This document shows positions 35,647-44,518 of a DNA stretch of 64,000 bases, one piece after another. Position 1 is the stretch's first letter; each line of letters begins with the position of its first letter. The notes under the pieces were generated by a model. That model was not told the origin of the DNA. It did not search any database and saw only the letters and a program-made list of their open reading frames with translations. The position numbers and the translations under genes were made by a program. Source of the DNA: JBAXAM01 sp964213355 (GTDB lineage: Bacteria; Pseudomonadota; Gammaproteobacteria; UBA9339); the NCBI GenBank assembly GCA_964213355.1, contig CAXOVY010000029.1, forward strand, positions 1 through 64,000, read 5' to 3'.

Positions 35647-37040
35647 TGCAGATCTCCATAGTTATTTTCATTGGTGCCATTACTCCCCGCGCTATCAACC
35701 GTTTGACCCATTTGCAAATCTTTAGCTGATTCTGGTCGCGCCAAATTTTGTGTAATTGCATCCTGATGGGAATAATCAGTTTTTGTTTTATCTACAGCGG
35801 GCGAACTGGTAATTCCTTGATTTTCAATTGGGGAAAAAAGTGAAAATCCTTTCAAAAAAACAACATTAACTTGACTACCAGCGTGTATTTGCACTATCGG
35901 ATGATACATGTCAGCTAGCTTTATGTAGTAATCAGCTAATTTACCCAGCGCGCTATTTGCACCGCCAAAAGCTCCATACTGAAAAATCTTACTCGGTTGG
36001 ATTGCACTGGTAACCCCAAGAGGAGTAGTGGATTGGGTAGTTGCCGATTGCTGCATGGCTTGCCCGATTCCAGATAACATTCCAGAAACCCCGGCATTCC
36101 AAATCAACTTATTGTTTCTCATCACAACGTGACCACGAATACCATCACTACCACCCATATCATTTATAGTACCCTCTACCGGTATATCTAAAATCAATCC
36201 GGTTGATTTTTTTACACAACTTAGTCGTTGTAATCTGATCTGACCACGTTCGCTACTAGCATCACCATAAGCAGCGGCGGTTACAAAACATCCTTTCAAA
36301 GACGAATGCTCTCCATTTGGCAATGTTCCATTATCTAAAATCCGCATGATAATAGGTATCGTATCGGTTTGACCATGCACTCCGGCATTGGTATCAGCGC
36401 CGCTCAAAAAAACTGCTTTGGCAAATGTTCCTGGGGGAACGTAATTCTTTACGGTTTTTATCTTTTCGCTTATATTTAACTCATTTCCACTACTTTTTGT
36501 ATCTGCAACAAAACTCTGAGAATCATTTTGGTAAGAGAAATTTGTAGTTGTTATTCCCCTTGCTTCTCCTATCGATCTCATTCCATCTGAACTCGGGCTA
36601 TAAATACGGTTGACTGCTCGCTTATTAATAGAATCCTCCAGCTCCGCAATCTTTGTTTGCAATTCCTGGATTGTAGATTCTCCCTGGTTAGAATTATTTT
36701 CATCTTTATCATCAAGCGTTTTTTGCAAAATACCGATTTGATTATCAAGCGCAGCAAGTTGATCATGTAATTCTTTAATCTCTCTTTGTTGCTCTTCTAA
36801 TGCTTTTTGGGATGATTCCTGGTTAAACTGACTGTCTGCAGTTCCAGATAAACGTACAACTTGTTTTGGGTGTTCGTCTTTTTTTATCGGTTGCTCTTTC
36901 TTGGAATGCATGAACATCCAGCCGATAAAAATTAAAATCGCTATAAAACCCAATACAAGCAAAGCCGTCTTGGTTTGAGATTTACGCGCCAACTCATTTA
37001 TATTCTCTTTCATGTTTTTTACATTTTCTTTCAAGTTCAT
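35643..37040 (-). CDS. traB: TraB core-complex protein (VirB10-like)
   Basis: 465 residues after AGGA-ATG. One N-terminal transmembrane helix (TALLVLGFIAILIFIGWMF), a coiled coil at 80-140 (LEEQQREIKELHDQLAALD), then the VirB10-type beta-barrel: VPPGTFAKAVFLSGADTNAG, LKGCFVTAAAYGD, RLSCVKKSTGLILDIPVEG and GHVVMRNNK. TraB links the inner membrane to the TraK-TraV ring. Length is near F TraB (475). The gene overlaps traV and follows traK by 60 bp. Confidence 0.94.
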   Translation of the reverse strand: MNLKENVKNMKENINELARKSQTKTALLVLGFIAILIFIGWMFMHSKKEQPIKKDEHPKQVVRLSGTADSQFNQESSQKALEEQQREIKELHDQLAALDNQIGILQKTLDDKDENNSNQGESTIQELQTKIAELEDSINKRAVNRIYSPSSDGMRSIGEARGITTTNFSYQNDSQSFVADTKSSGNELNISEKIKTVKNYVPPGTFAKAVFLSGADTNAGVHGQTDTIPIIMRILDNGTLPNGEHSSLKGCFVTAAAYGDASSERGQIRLQRLSCVKKSTGLILDIPVEGTINDMGGSDGIRGHVVMRNNKLIWNAGVSGMLSGIGQAMQQSATTQSTTPLGVTSAIQPSKIFQYGAFGGANSALGKLADYYIKLADMYHPIVQIHAGSQVNVVFLKGFSLFSPIENQGITSSPAVDKTKTDYSHQDAITQNLARPESAKDLQMGQTVDSAGSNGTNENNYGDLQ

Positions 37041-37100
37041 AACTATCCTATTTTTTTATTTCTTTTGTTTTTTTTATTATTTTCGCCATTATTGCTACTT

Positions 37101-38501
37101 TTAGTATCTACTAACTACCTGGTACAATAAGCAAGTTTCCGTAGGAGCAAGCGTTTGTGATGACAAAGTAATTGCTCTTACACCAGATTTATAAAAATAA
37201 GAGGGTTTTAAAGTGATCGGTTTTCTTGATTTGTTTCGAATCTCAGAAACAATGCCTGCCAAATGTGAACCATTATAAAAAGCAATTGGCTTAACATCTG
37301 CTATTCCATAAAAATCAGTTTTTTTGAATTTCTTCACTTCACTTTTTTTACTATACGAATAATCCTCAAGAGCTTCATTGTTGATCATGCTACTAATCAA
37401 TGTAACTAGTATTCTTTGGTAGCTCTCTGTTTCTCCAAAATTAGCTACAAATGAAGAAGGTGTTGTTGGAATTAAAATTATAGTTTTACCTGCAACTGAT
37501 TTTGGATTGACTAACAAAGAAAAGTTATGTCCTTTAACAGTAGATATAAAAATAGTAAACGTAGTATCGCCATACAAACTAATATACGCAGAACCACTAG
37601 TATCATTCTTTGCAGTATAAAGTCCCGTAGGTCCATTAATACTTTGTATTTTATCTCCTTGAACTAATATTCGATTAATATCTCTATTACTCAAAAATAC
37701 GGTTAGTTGCTCGTTATCTGCGAATGAAATCTCTTTTGTGCCGGAAATAGTAATATTTTTTGAAACTACTTCAGCAGCTTTTATTTTTTTGGTATCTTGT
37801 ATCTTTTGTACCTTTTGCGCTTTTGCAGCATTTTCAACTCCATCAGAAGTAATACTTTTGATATTTTTAGCCACCTTTTTGCCCGCTGCTTCATTACTAG
37901 CAGGGTTATTGACTAGTTGAGTATCGATATCTTTAGCGGTGTCTCTGTTCTCGTTTGCGCTCAACTTTTCTGCAGTTTCGGTAGTGATCTGATCATTGCC
38001 AATAACATTAATAGCAGAGATCACTGCTTTATTTGTATTTGTTTTAATGCTACTCGTATTACTATTAGTATTGTTCCCTCTATTTATTTTACTAACTTCT
38101 TTATGTGCTGCCTCGTTTGTTACGTTTGCTTTATCAGTTTCATTTGTTTTATTTATTTCACTTGCCTTATGCATTTTGTTTTCTACTGAAAGAGGAATAC
38201 CCGAGATTGAAATATCTTTAAGGCTTTCTGAATTAGAATCTGCAGTATTTTTTACATTTTTTATGTCTTTTACGATACTGGCATTAGATTTGCTGCTATC
38301 AGCTTTTTTATTTTCAGAATAGATACCAACATCACCAATAATGTTTTCTGCACTGTCGATGCTTTTTGTGGTTTCTACAACTTTTATATTTTTCACATAT
38401 TTTTCGGCAAAAGCTATATCTGCTGCGAATAGCGCGCCAAGTAACATACTCACAGCAAAAGCAACTGTTCTAAAACTAATTTTAGATGTTTCAATTAACA
38501 T
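37101..38501 (-). CDS. traK: TraK core-complex protein with long disordered insert
   Basis: 466 residues; F TraK has about 240. The start follows AGAGG, and overlaps the traE stop by 11 bp. After the signal peptide (...LLGALFAADIAFA) comes about 190 residues of Asn/Lys/Ser/Thr-rich, low-complexity sequence (e.g. NKTNETDKANVTNE, NRGNNTNSNTSS). The TraK/VirB9-like domain starts near 230 with ISGTKEISFADNEQLTVFLSNRDINRI and ends with IVSEIRNKSRKPITLKPSYFY. TraK forms the outer-membrane ring with TraV. The insert probably lies in the periplasm; its role is unknown. Confidence 0.88.
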   Translation of the reverse strand: MLIETSKISFRTVAFAVSMLLGALFAADIAFAEKYVKNIKVVETTKSIDSAENIIGDVGIYSENKKADSSKSNASIVKDIKNVKNTADSNSESLKDISISGIPLSVENKMHKASEINKTNETDKANVTNEAAHKEVSKINRGNNTNSNTSSIKTNTNKAVISAINVIGNDQITTETAEKLSANENRDTAKDIDTQLVNNPASNEAAGKKVAKNIKSITSDGVENAAKAQKVQKIQDTKKIKAAEVVSKNITISGTKEISFADNEQLTVFLSNRDINRILVQGDKIQSINGPTGLYTAKNDTSGSAYISLYGDTTFTIFISTVKGHNFSLLVNPKSVAGKTIILIPTTPSSFVANFGETESYQRILVTLISSMINNEALEDYSYSKKSEVKKFKKTDFYGIADVKPIAFYNGSHLAGIVSEIRNKSRKPITLKPSYFYKSGVRAITLSSQTLAPTETCLLYQVVSRY

Positions 38502-39120
38502 TTTTTACCTCTCGTTCCATTCCTATGACTTTTGATTTTTCTGTTGGTTTTTCTATTGCTGCAGCTTCTGCAATATCCGCAAAATACAATACCTTTAAAA
38601 CTCCAGCTCTATAACTAAATTTAAGAATGTAATCTTTTTTTACTGGAGCTAAAGCAAGATTTCCAACCCAATGCATTAAAGAGCCTTTTATCTCAACACT
38701 CAGTTTCTTGGTATCGGGAACAATCTCTTCCAGATAAAAAGTTGAAGAAATGTTTTGCTTTACTACCGCTTCTTTTTCTTTACCTAAAATATCTATAAAT
38801 TCGTGATAGAACAGTGGATCAGTATATTGCAAAATAATGTTATGACTTTGATTAATGTTGGCTGGTGTGATATTCAACCTCTCGTTAACAAAAAACATCG
38901 CCATCTGACATAAATAACTTGCATCAACTGCAGTATCCGAAACCGTAAAAGAGCTACTAATTTCCGTAGGAACTATAGTTCTCTTTTGGTGCAAAAAAGA
39001 CCAACCTACTAGCCACACTAAAGATACATTGGCGATTAAAAGCCCAACACTCATTAGCAACAGATAATGTAATCTGCTGTGTAATATCTGTAATTTAGTT
39101 TGAGCAGCTCTATATTCCAT
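38491..39120 (-). CDS. traE: TraE pilus assembly protein
   Basis: 209 residues from MEYRAAQTKLQ (ATG 39120; a TTG six bases earlier is in frame). One N-terminal membrane helix (YLLLMSVGLLIANVSLVWLVG) and the TraE/VirB5-8-like periplasmic domain: YLCQMAMFFVNERLNITPANIN, ILQYTDPLFYHEF and KSLSVEIKGSL-like LSVEIKGSLMHWVG. It belongs to the inner-membrane part of the channel. It lies between traL and traK as in F. Confidence 0.9.
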   Translation of the reverse strand: MEYRAAQTKLQILHSRLHYLLLMSVGLLIANVSLVWLVGWSFLHQKRTIVPTEISSSFTVSDTAVDASYLCQMAMFFVNERLNITPANINQSHNIILQYTDPLFYHEFIDILGKEKEAVVKQNISSTFYLEEIVPDTKKLSVEIKGSLMHWVGNLALAPVKKDYILKFSYRAGVLKVLYFADIAEAAAIEKPTEKSKVIGMEREVKNVN

Positions 39121-39169
39121 ATTCAAATCTCTTGTTTTAGTTTTCTTGCTTTATTTTTTTCAAACCTCT

Positions 39170-39478
39170 CTAACTCAACCAATGCCTTGCTGACGATGGC
39201 GGTGTTTTAACAAACAAAATCCCTTGTAAATAATCTAAGGGCAAGTGCCAATACAACACATTCAAAAACCAACCGGGACCTTGCCCTGTTTTAAAATGCC
39301 TAATTGCAAACCAAACTATTCCAGCTAATCCAAAACCTGTGAGAAGGCTCCCAAAAAAGAAACATAGACTTACTATTACAACTATTGGAATAAACTCATC
39401 CAAAGTTAAACCAACATATCTTTTCGGTTCGTCAATCTTCTTACAGATAAAATATTTACTTTCGTTATTCAATTTCAT
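39170..39478 (-). CDS. traL: TraL pilus assembly protein
   Basis: 102 residues from MKLNNESKYFICKKIDEP (ATG 39478; a GTG/ATG four codons earlier is possible). Two close membrane helices (FIPIVVIVSLCFFFGSLLTG and LAGIVWFAIRHF) follow the conserved IDEPKRYVGLTLDE; the C-terminus has YWHLP. TraL resembles VirB3, a small inner-membrane protein that works with TraC. Order traA-L-E. Confidence 0.9.
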   Translation of the reverse strand: MKLNNESKYFICKKIDEPKRYVGLTLDEFIPIVVIVSLCFFFGSLLTGFGLAGIVWFAIRHFKTGQGPGWFLNVLYWHLPLDYLQGILFVKTPPSSARHWLS

Positions 39479-39553
39479 TACTTTTGTCACTTTTATTATT
39501 TTCTACAGCGAACTTATAAAAACTTCTGGTAGAAACAAACATGTTGTTATCTC

Positions 39554-39850
39554 TTAAATAAACACCCAATGTTTTAGGGCAAAAGTTATAAATAACGCTA
39601 AAACTACAATACCAATTACCGCGCTTGGATGTTTGGTTTTATGCCAGGCATATCCACCGGCTATAATCTCCGCTGCATAAAGCAGTTTGATAAAAGTAGA
39701 ATCAGAACCAAAATTTTCTTTTGCTGAGGTCAATATACTGCTGAGCTCATCCGCCGCAAAAACAGAATTCGATAACCAAACCAAAGTAAAAAAAACTAAA
39801 ATTAACTTCTTATTTTTTAAGACAGAACCGCAGTAGTTTTTTACACACAT
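39554..39850 (-). CDS. traA: TraA-type propilin
   Basis: 98 residues from MCVKNYCGSV (ATG 39850), placed 8 nt after a strong GGAGG. A long signal peptide ends at VFA-ADE, leaving a mature protein of about 65 residues with two hydrophobic helices (IKLLYAAEIIAGGYAWHK and AVIGIVVLALFITFALKHW) joined by a basic loop. This is the topology of F pilin. It is the first transfer gene of the operon, as in F. The pilin acetylase and traQ homologues were not found. Confidence 0.82.
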   Translation of the reverse strand: MCVKNYCGSVLKNKKLILVFFTLVWLSNSVFAADELSSILTSAKENFGSDSTFIKLLYAAEIIAGGYAWHKTKHPSAVIGIVVLALFITFALKHWVFI

Positions 39851-39868
39851 CTTTATTCCCTCCAATTG

Positions 39869-40510
39869 TTAATTTTTTATAAGATCCTTATCCATCGAAG
39901 ACAAAACCAGTAAATTGCTAAGTGAAATTAAGGAAACATGGGTACCACTAGTAATTACTTGCTTTGTCTTCTCTTTATTACCGAATAACACCAACAAATT
40001 ACGTTTACACAAATAACCAAAGCTGTTGTTACTGCTCTCTACAATTCCAACAAAGTACTTGGGATGTCGAATAGGTTTTTTAGCTACATATCCCCGATAA
40101 CGCTCCCTAAATTCCCTGGAAACAAAAGACAGTTGTTCTACAGCAGTTAAACATATCTTGCGCCATCCACCCATGTCTTCGATAACGGCATGAACCAAAA
40201 AATCGTCAAAAGCAATGCTGTTATAACAACCTACATACTGAATAGCAGCGACTACTTTGGTCCATGCTTGTAACGCTTGATTCTGAGAATTGCCTTCAAT
40301 AGCTGCAACAATATCTGCTGGTTTTGGTATAAACCTCCCAACATCTGGATTTTTAAGATGGCGGTAAAAACCTATCCGTACCTCTTCAAAGTCAAAACTT
40401 TTCAGCACATTCCAGTAAATGTCTATCGAAGCTTTAGTAAACAAAGCGCCGTAAACTTCACCAATGCTGGTAATCAGTACTGCAAATTTTGCTAAGTCTA
40501 GTTTATGCAT
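39869..40510 (-). CDS. Phage-type replication accessory-like protein
   Basis: 213 residues, soluble. It has FAVLITSIGEVYGALFTKASIDIYW and VGRFIPKPADIVAAIEG, a layout seen in phage proteins encoded beside an O-like initiator (DUF6475-type), and ends before traA by 18 bp. Its start overlaps the stop of the upstream 569-residue gene. Position suggests an initiator/loader pair for replication of the excised element, but no catalytic motif supports a defined activity. Confidence 0.4.
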   Translation of the reverse strand: MHKLDLAKFAVLITSIGEVYGALFTKASIDIYWNVLKSFDFEEVRIGFYRHLKNPDVGRFIPKPADIVAAIEGNSQNQALQAWTKVVAAIQYVGCYNSIAFDDFLVHAVIEDMGGWRKICLTAVEQLSFVSREFRERYRGYVAKKPIRHPKYFVGIVESSNNSFGYLCKRNLLVLFGNKEKTKQVITSGTHVSLISLSNLLVLSSMDKDLIKN

Positions 40511-42212
40511 AGTTATCGCCTGTAATATTTACAAATTCATCAGATTTTTTATTAACCCACTCACTAGCAGCACATACATTTGCTTGTGTCCTACAGTCAG
40601 CTTCAGTGTGCGGCTTCGGAGGGTTGTGACAGTTATAAATAAACTTGTCGATCTGATCAGCATCACGAAGAATTATGTGTAATCCAACATATCGCTGTCC
40701 TAGTTCGTTTGTACCGGTGTAGAACGGACTACGAAAACATCCGGTGATAGCCATACACAGCTGTTCAACGTTATATCCAAGTTGTAGAGCTCTACGAATT
40801 AGGAATTTACGTTTGTAATCCAGATTAGCTTCCGGATGTCGCATTACTGTTTTCCAGTGCTCAAATACCGCAGCTATGGAAGAATTTAGATTGGGATTGG
40901 TACTGATTTTGGTATCTGGAAGAATCGCTAGCGTTTGAATATCAGGATCGTTATTAGATTTTCCTGATATTGCCGGATTATCTGTATTTTTTATATTTTT
41001 ACAGTTTTCAAAAAAAGAAGAAAAATGAAAAAAAGAATTTTCATAAACCAGTTCACCCTCCAAGGACCCGAATTGCTGTGAGGTAATATCCGGAGGTATT
41101 ATTTTTTTATTTTTTATTTCTTTTCTTTCTATTTCTTTTTTATTACTTCTATTTTCTATATTATTATTTCTATCTTCTATAATCTTACTTCTATATTCTA
41201 TATTGCTTCGAAGGGGCTCCGAAGGGCCTTCCAAGGGGCTTTGGAGGGGCTTCGAATCCCCTTCAAAGGGTCTTTGAAGGAGGTTCGAAGGTGCTTCAGA
41301 GGGTAGTAAATGGATCTTCGAAAAATCTTCTAAGGTATTGGCAATACCCTCGGTAACATTATTAGAAAATACTAAAGCATTGATACATTCTTCAGCTTTA
41401 GGTTCGTTTGATGGGCTTGATGAGTCTAGTGTCGATACAACACAACTTATGGTATTACCAACGCTCTTATCTGGGGTATCGAAAGAAACTTCTGCTAAAG
41501 CACCGTCCCTATCTTCCAAAGATGGTTCGGAAAAGCTCTCCTGGCAACTAATATCCGAACTCTCAGTATTCAAAGAACTCTCTGGAACTTTTGAACCACT
41601 TTCGAAGGAGGAGAGAATTGATGGTGAATTCTCTAATGACGATGCAGAGTGACTGTCTGAGTTTTTATCATTGATTATGGATAAGAATATTTTGGGTGAT
41701 AACTTCTTTCCTGTTTCTTCATTGTCATCATCAGTTTCCATTAGATGACAATTATCTTTTGGAGAATTTTTACAAACTCGCGATTTCAAATAAAAACCTG
41801 CATGGTACTTATTATATATGCCTTCTAAAAACTCTAGCTGCAATGGTAATGATTCCCACACAGCTTGCAGCGCTTTGATACGATTATCCTTAGCGCCTAT
41901 ATTTATTCCAATTTGTTCAAATGCCAAATCACAAACCCAAATGTATTGAGTCTTATAATCGTACCTACAATAATTTATACTGCATAACTTCTCTAAAATG
42001 GTTTTTACTCGCTTGACTGATAGTCTCAGATCGCTTGCTATATAAAGCAGTGGCAGATAGTAGGTTCCCAACATATTGTGATGGTGATTCCCCTGCAGAT
42101 ATAGCCCCATAAGCTGAGCATCAATGCCTAAGCTCATTACTTCGACATTATCGTAATTAATCCAAAAATCAGAATATAATTTTGAAAATTGTTTCATTCT
42201 TTTTGCCAACAT
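40503..42212 (-). CDS. Replication-initiator-like protein (phage O-like)
   Basis: 569 residues. Residues 1-120 contain a winged-helix-like domain (LYLQGNHHHNMLGTYYLPLLYIA, LRLSVKRVKTILEKLCSINYCRYDYKTQYIWV) typical of replication proteins. Residues 150-410 are Ser/Glu/Asn-rich and disordered, with a degenerate repeat (PFEGDSKPLQ, PLEGPSEPLR) encoded by GAAGGGGCTT-like units near 41205-41300. The C-terminal block VFEHWKTVMRHPEANLDYKRKFLIRRAL and the AITGCFRSPFYTGTN, ILRDADQIDKFI segments match phage replication-protein O tails. I infer an initiator for the excised element. A candidate promoter lies 30-57 bp upstream. Confidence 0.5.
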   Translation of the reverse strand: MLAKRMKQFSKLYSDFWINYDNVEVMSLGIDAQLMGLYLQGNHHHNMLGTYYLPLLYIASDLRLSVKRVKTILEKLCSINYCRYDYKTQYIWVCDLAFEQIGINIGAKDNRIKALQAVWESLPLQLEFLEGIYNKYHAGFYLKSRVCKNSPKDNCHLMETDDDNEETGKKLSPKIFLSIINDKNSDSHSASSLENSPSILSSFESGSKVPESSLNTESSDISCQESFSEPSLEDRDGALAEVSFDTPDKSVGNTISCVVSTLDSSSPSNEPKAEECINALVFSNNVTEGIANTLEDFSKIHLLPSEAPSNLLQRPFEGDSKPLQSPLEGPSEPLRSNIEYRSKIIEDRNNNIENRSNKKEIERKEIKNKKIIPPDITSQQFGSLEGELVYENSFFHFSSFFENCKNIKNTDNPAISGKSNNDPDIQTLAILPDTKISTNPNLNSSIAAVFEHWKTVMRHPEANLDYKRKFLIRRALQLGYNVEQLCMAITGCFRSPFYTGTNELGQRYVGLHIILRDADQIDKFIYNCHNPPKPHTEADCRTQANVCAASEWVNKKSDEFVNITGDNYA

Positions 42213-42241
42213 CTAATTAAACAAAAACTAAATATATAATT

Positions 42242-42269
42242 AGTATAAATACAGGCATTGAGCTTCCAA
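42242..42269 (-). promoter_or_regulatory. Candidate promoter for the replication/transfer operon
   Basis: On the minus strand, TTGGAA (42264-42269), a 16-bp spacer and TATACT (42242-42247) lie about 30 bp upstream of the ATG at 42212. It is the only clear sigma70-like pair before the long leftward operon. Prediction from sequence only. Confidence 0.35.
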
Positions 42270-42428
42270 CAGCATTTAGCTCCGGCATTAAAAACGTTCT
42301 AACTTTTAGGCAATAAACTCTCTACGTTAGAACCTGTATAAAAGTAATGGTCTAATGCTTAAACTCTATTACACGCAAAACCATCGCAGAGCTTAGCTTG
42401 TCGACTACGTCATATATTGTCTTAATAC

Positions 42429-42734
42429 TTACAACAACAAACTTTGCACAAATTGCATTAGCTGTTCCTTTATTGTTTTTAAAAAAGTACCTTTCATTTG
42501 TTTTGTTAAAAACCTAAATTTAGGGCATAACTCTTCAATAGTTACTTTGCCATCAGTAATCACATATATTTGTACAGCTATCTCGTATGGTACTTCGCCA
42601 CTTTGCTTCCAATAATTAAATCTTTGTCTACTTACCCCTAACCTTTGAACTAATTTTGTAGCAGAACCAACTATTCTCTCTGCTTTACGAATAGCAACAA
42701 TAACGTACCTTGAAGCTTCATTAATCATTTTCAT
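42429..42734 (-). CDS. YdaS/Cro-type helix-turn-helix regulator
   Basis: 101 residues from the ATG at 42734 (MKMINEASRYVIVAI), 7 nt after GGAG; a longer frame to 42782 lacks a ribosome site. The sequence AIRKAERIVGSATKLVQRLG, VSRQRFNYWKQSGEVPYEIAVQIY and TIEELCP matches the YdaS-like family of Cro-type regulators. It is divergent from the excisionase-integrase genes, with two identical palindromes between them, so it is likely the repressor or switch controlling integration and operon expression. Confidence 0.72.
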   Translation of the reverse strand: MKMINEASRYVIVAIRKAERIVGSATKLVQRLGVSRQRFNYWKQSGEVPYEIAVQIYVITDGKVTIEELCPKFRFLTKQMKGTFLKTIKEQLMQFVQSLLL

Positions 42735-42920
42735 CCTTGTTCTCCAGTAATGATTGATAAAAAAGTTATTAAAACAATCCAAACTGGAGTAAATTATTTT
42801 ACTTATGTGATAGCACCGCTATATTTATCGCTATTTCTTAGAATTATCACTTCTTGCTCATCATCAGTAACTAACAAAAACATCTATTTCAAATATTTCA
42901 AAAAGAATTCTATACGAAAC

Positions 42921-42942
42921 TTTGTAAAAAGTTTTTTACAAA
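42921..42942 (+). promoter_or_regulatory. 22-bp palindromic operator, copy 1
   Basis: Near-perfect dyad made of TTTGTAAAAA and TTTTTACAAA arms around a GT centre. Its reverse complement is identical to copy 2 at 43067-43088, so the same protein site occurs twice, 146 bp apart, in opposite orientation between the divergent genes. Confidence 0.65.
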
Positions 42943-43066
42943 TAAAGGGGGATTTTTTCGTTTTTATAGACCAAAAAACAGGAGTAAGAAAACGCAAATA
43001 ACTCTGTAAATATAGGCTAACTTTAATTTATTGGTAAAAAAACATAAGCCAAAAACTGTCTTTTTA

Positions 43067-43088
43067 TTTGTAAAAAACTTTTTACAAA
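43067..43088 (-). promoter_or_regulatory. 22-bp palindromic operator, copy 2
   Basis: Exact reverse complement of copy 1 (arms TTTGTAAAAA and TTTTTACAAA, centre AC); here the symmetry extends three more bases on each side (TTA...TAA). It lies 45 bp upstream of the excisionase-like ATG and so could control that promoter. Confidence 0.65.
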
Positions 43089-43132
43089 TAATTGTGTAAT
43101 ATGAGGTAGTAAGTATAAAAAAGGGATAGCCC

Positions 43133-43483
43133 ATGAGTAAAAATGAATGTTTATTACCACGTTTAATTAGATTACGTGATATACCACGATACCTTGGTAT
43201 GGATAGAAATCGTTTTAATAAAGAGGTAAGGCCATTTCTAATTGAAATACCAATAGGGAAACAGGGAAAAGCGTTTGATCGGCTGGACTTAGACCAATGG
43301 GTAGATTACTATAAGTCCTGTAGTGGGCGTCCCTATAATATGAGGGTAGAATTATGGGACGTAAAAAAACACCAGGGCTTCAGAAACGTAGAGGCATCTG
43401 GTATATCGACAAAAAAGTTTTTGGACGCAGAATTTGCGAAAGCAGTGGCTCTGATTCGCTCGAAGAGGCAGAAAAACTCTTAG
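43133..43483 (+). CDS. Excisionase/AlpA-like DNA-binding protein
   Basis: 116 residues; ATG after AAGGGA. RLRDIPRYLGMDRNRFNKEVRPFLIEIPIG is a winged-helix MerR/AlpA-type reading head, with KAFDRLDLDQWVDYY completing the domain, as in small proteins encoded immediately before integrases. It overlaps the integrase gene by 130 bp in another frame, so its last 40 residues may be dispensable. It probably acts as a recombination directionality factor or activates integrase expression. Confidence 0.65.
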   Translation: MSKNECLLPRLIRLRDIPRYLGMDRNRFNKEVRPFLIEIPIGKQGKAFDRLDLDQWVDYYKSCSGRPYNMRVELWDVKKHQGFRNVEASGISTKKFLDAEFAKAVALIRSKRQKNS

Positions 43484-44493
43484 CAATGCGTATTGAAAAC
43501 TTGAGGCAAGTTGTTTTGTATGGAGCTAGACCTAAACGCAAGTTTAGAGAAGCTGCTACCAAGTTTTTGATGGAAAACCAGCATAAGAAAAGTATCCAGT
43601 CTGATGCTGAACAACTTGAGATGTTGGATAAGTACATAGGTGATCTTCCTATTGAAGCTGTACACATAGGAGCTTTACAGCCTTTTATTGAAGCTAAAAA
43701 GAAAGCTGGCAGAAAAAATAGAACAGTTAACTCTGGTTTGCAAATTGTTCGCCATATTTTGAATTTAGCATCGAGTGAGTGGATAGATGATAATAGTTTA
43801 ACGTGGCTGAATAGTGCACCAAAAATTAAATTATTACCTATAAACGATGCTCGTAAGCCTTGTCCATTAAATTGGGAAGAACAAAAAAGGTTGTTTAAGG
43901 AATCACCATTACATCTTAGACGAATGGCGTTATTTGCTGTGAACACTGGTTGTCGTGATCAGGAAATATGCAAACTAAGATGGGAATGGGAGATAAAAAT
44001 ACCAGAGTTAAATACTTCGGTATTTGTTATTCCAGGTGCAATAGTAAAAAATGGTGAGGATCGGCTGGTAGTGTTAAACAAAATTGCACGATCAGTAGTG
44101 GATGAGGTAAGAGGTCAGCACCCTGAATGTGTTTTTACATATGCAGGTAGATCAATTGCCAGGATGCTGAATAGTGCATGGATGAAAGCTAGAAAAAGAG
44201 TAGGTCTAGAAGTTAGAGTACATGATCTAAAACATACTTTTGGCAGAAGATTAAGAGCTGCGGGAGTGAGTTTTGAAGATAGACAAGATCTGCTGGGTCA
44301 TAGGTCAGGAAGAATCACAACGCACTATTCCGCTGCTGAAATAGGTAATTTAATTGCGGCAGCAAATAAAGTTTGTGAAACAGAAAAAAGCGTTAACACT
44401 CCAACTTTAACCTTATTGAGGAGTACAAATGCAGGGACGATTCCTGCTGCTACAAATGCTGGAATGTCTTATGCAGAGGCAGGCTTAGCGTGA
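43354..44493 (+). CDS. int: Tyrosine integrase of the ICE
   Basis: 379 residues. N-terminal arm-binding AP2-like segment (RRGIWYIDKKVFGRRICESSGS), SAM-like core-binding domain (70-160) and catalytic domain with Arg201 (NTGCRDQEICKLRW), His290 (HDLKHTFGRR, Lys at the usual second Arg position, His294), His316 (LLGHRSG) and nucleophile Tyr325 (TTHYS). It ends 92 bp from the intact tRNA-Phe. The Lys replacing Arg in HxxR is worth noting; whether it is normal in this subfamily is not tested here. The C-terminal 40 residues are Thr/Ala-rich. Confidence 0.93.
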   Translation: MGRKKTPGLQKRRGIWYIDKKVFGRRICESSGSDSLEEAEKLLAMRIENLRQVVLYGARPKRKFREAATKFLMENQHKKSIQSDAEQLEMLDKYIGDLPIEAVHIGALQPFIEAKKKAGRKNRTVNSGLQIVRHILNLASSEWIDDNSLTWLNSAPKIKLLPINDARKPCPLNWEEQKRLFKESPLHLRRMALFAVNTGCRDQEICKLRWEWEIKIPELNTSVFVIPGAIVKNGEDRLVVLNKIARSVVDEVRGQHPECVFTYAGRSIARMLNSAWMKARKRVGLEVRVHDLKHTFGRRLRAAGVSFEDRQDLLGHRSGRITTHYSAAEIGNLIAAANKVCETEKSVNTPTLTLLRSTNAGTIPAATNAGMSYAEAGLA

Positions 44494-44518
44494 TAAGTGT
44501 TGTTGGCTGTAACGTAGC

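Larger units (their letters stand above)
42735..43132. promoter_or_regulatory. Divergent regulatory region, regulator and excisionase genes
   Basis: About 400 bp without a convincing gene, very AT-rich, separating a leftward regulator from the rightward excisionase-like gene. It holds two copies of one 22-bp dyad (listed separately). An 83-codon open frame at 42750-43001 is judged not coding. The excisionase start at 43133 has AAGGGA with 6-nt spacing. Confidence 0.6.

Noticed and set aside
42750..43001. 83-codon open frame upstream of the excisionase gene
   Set aside because: It spans a palindromic operator, has no ribosome site and begins where the divergent regulator's own leader lies.
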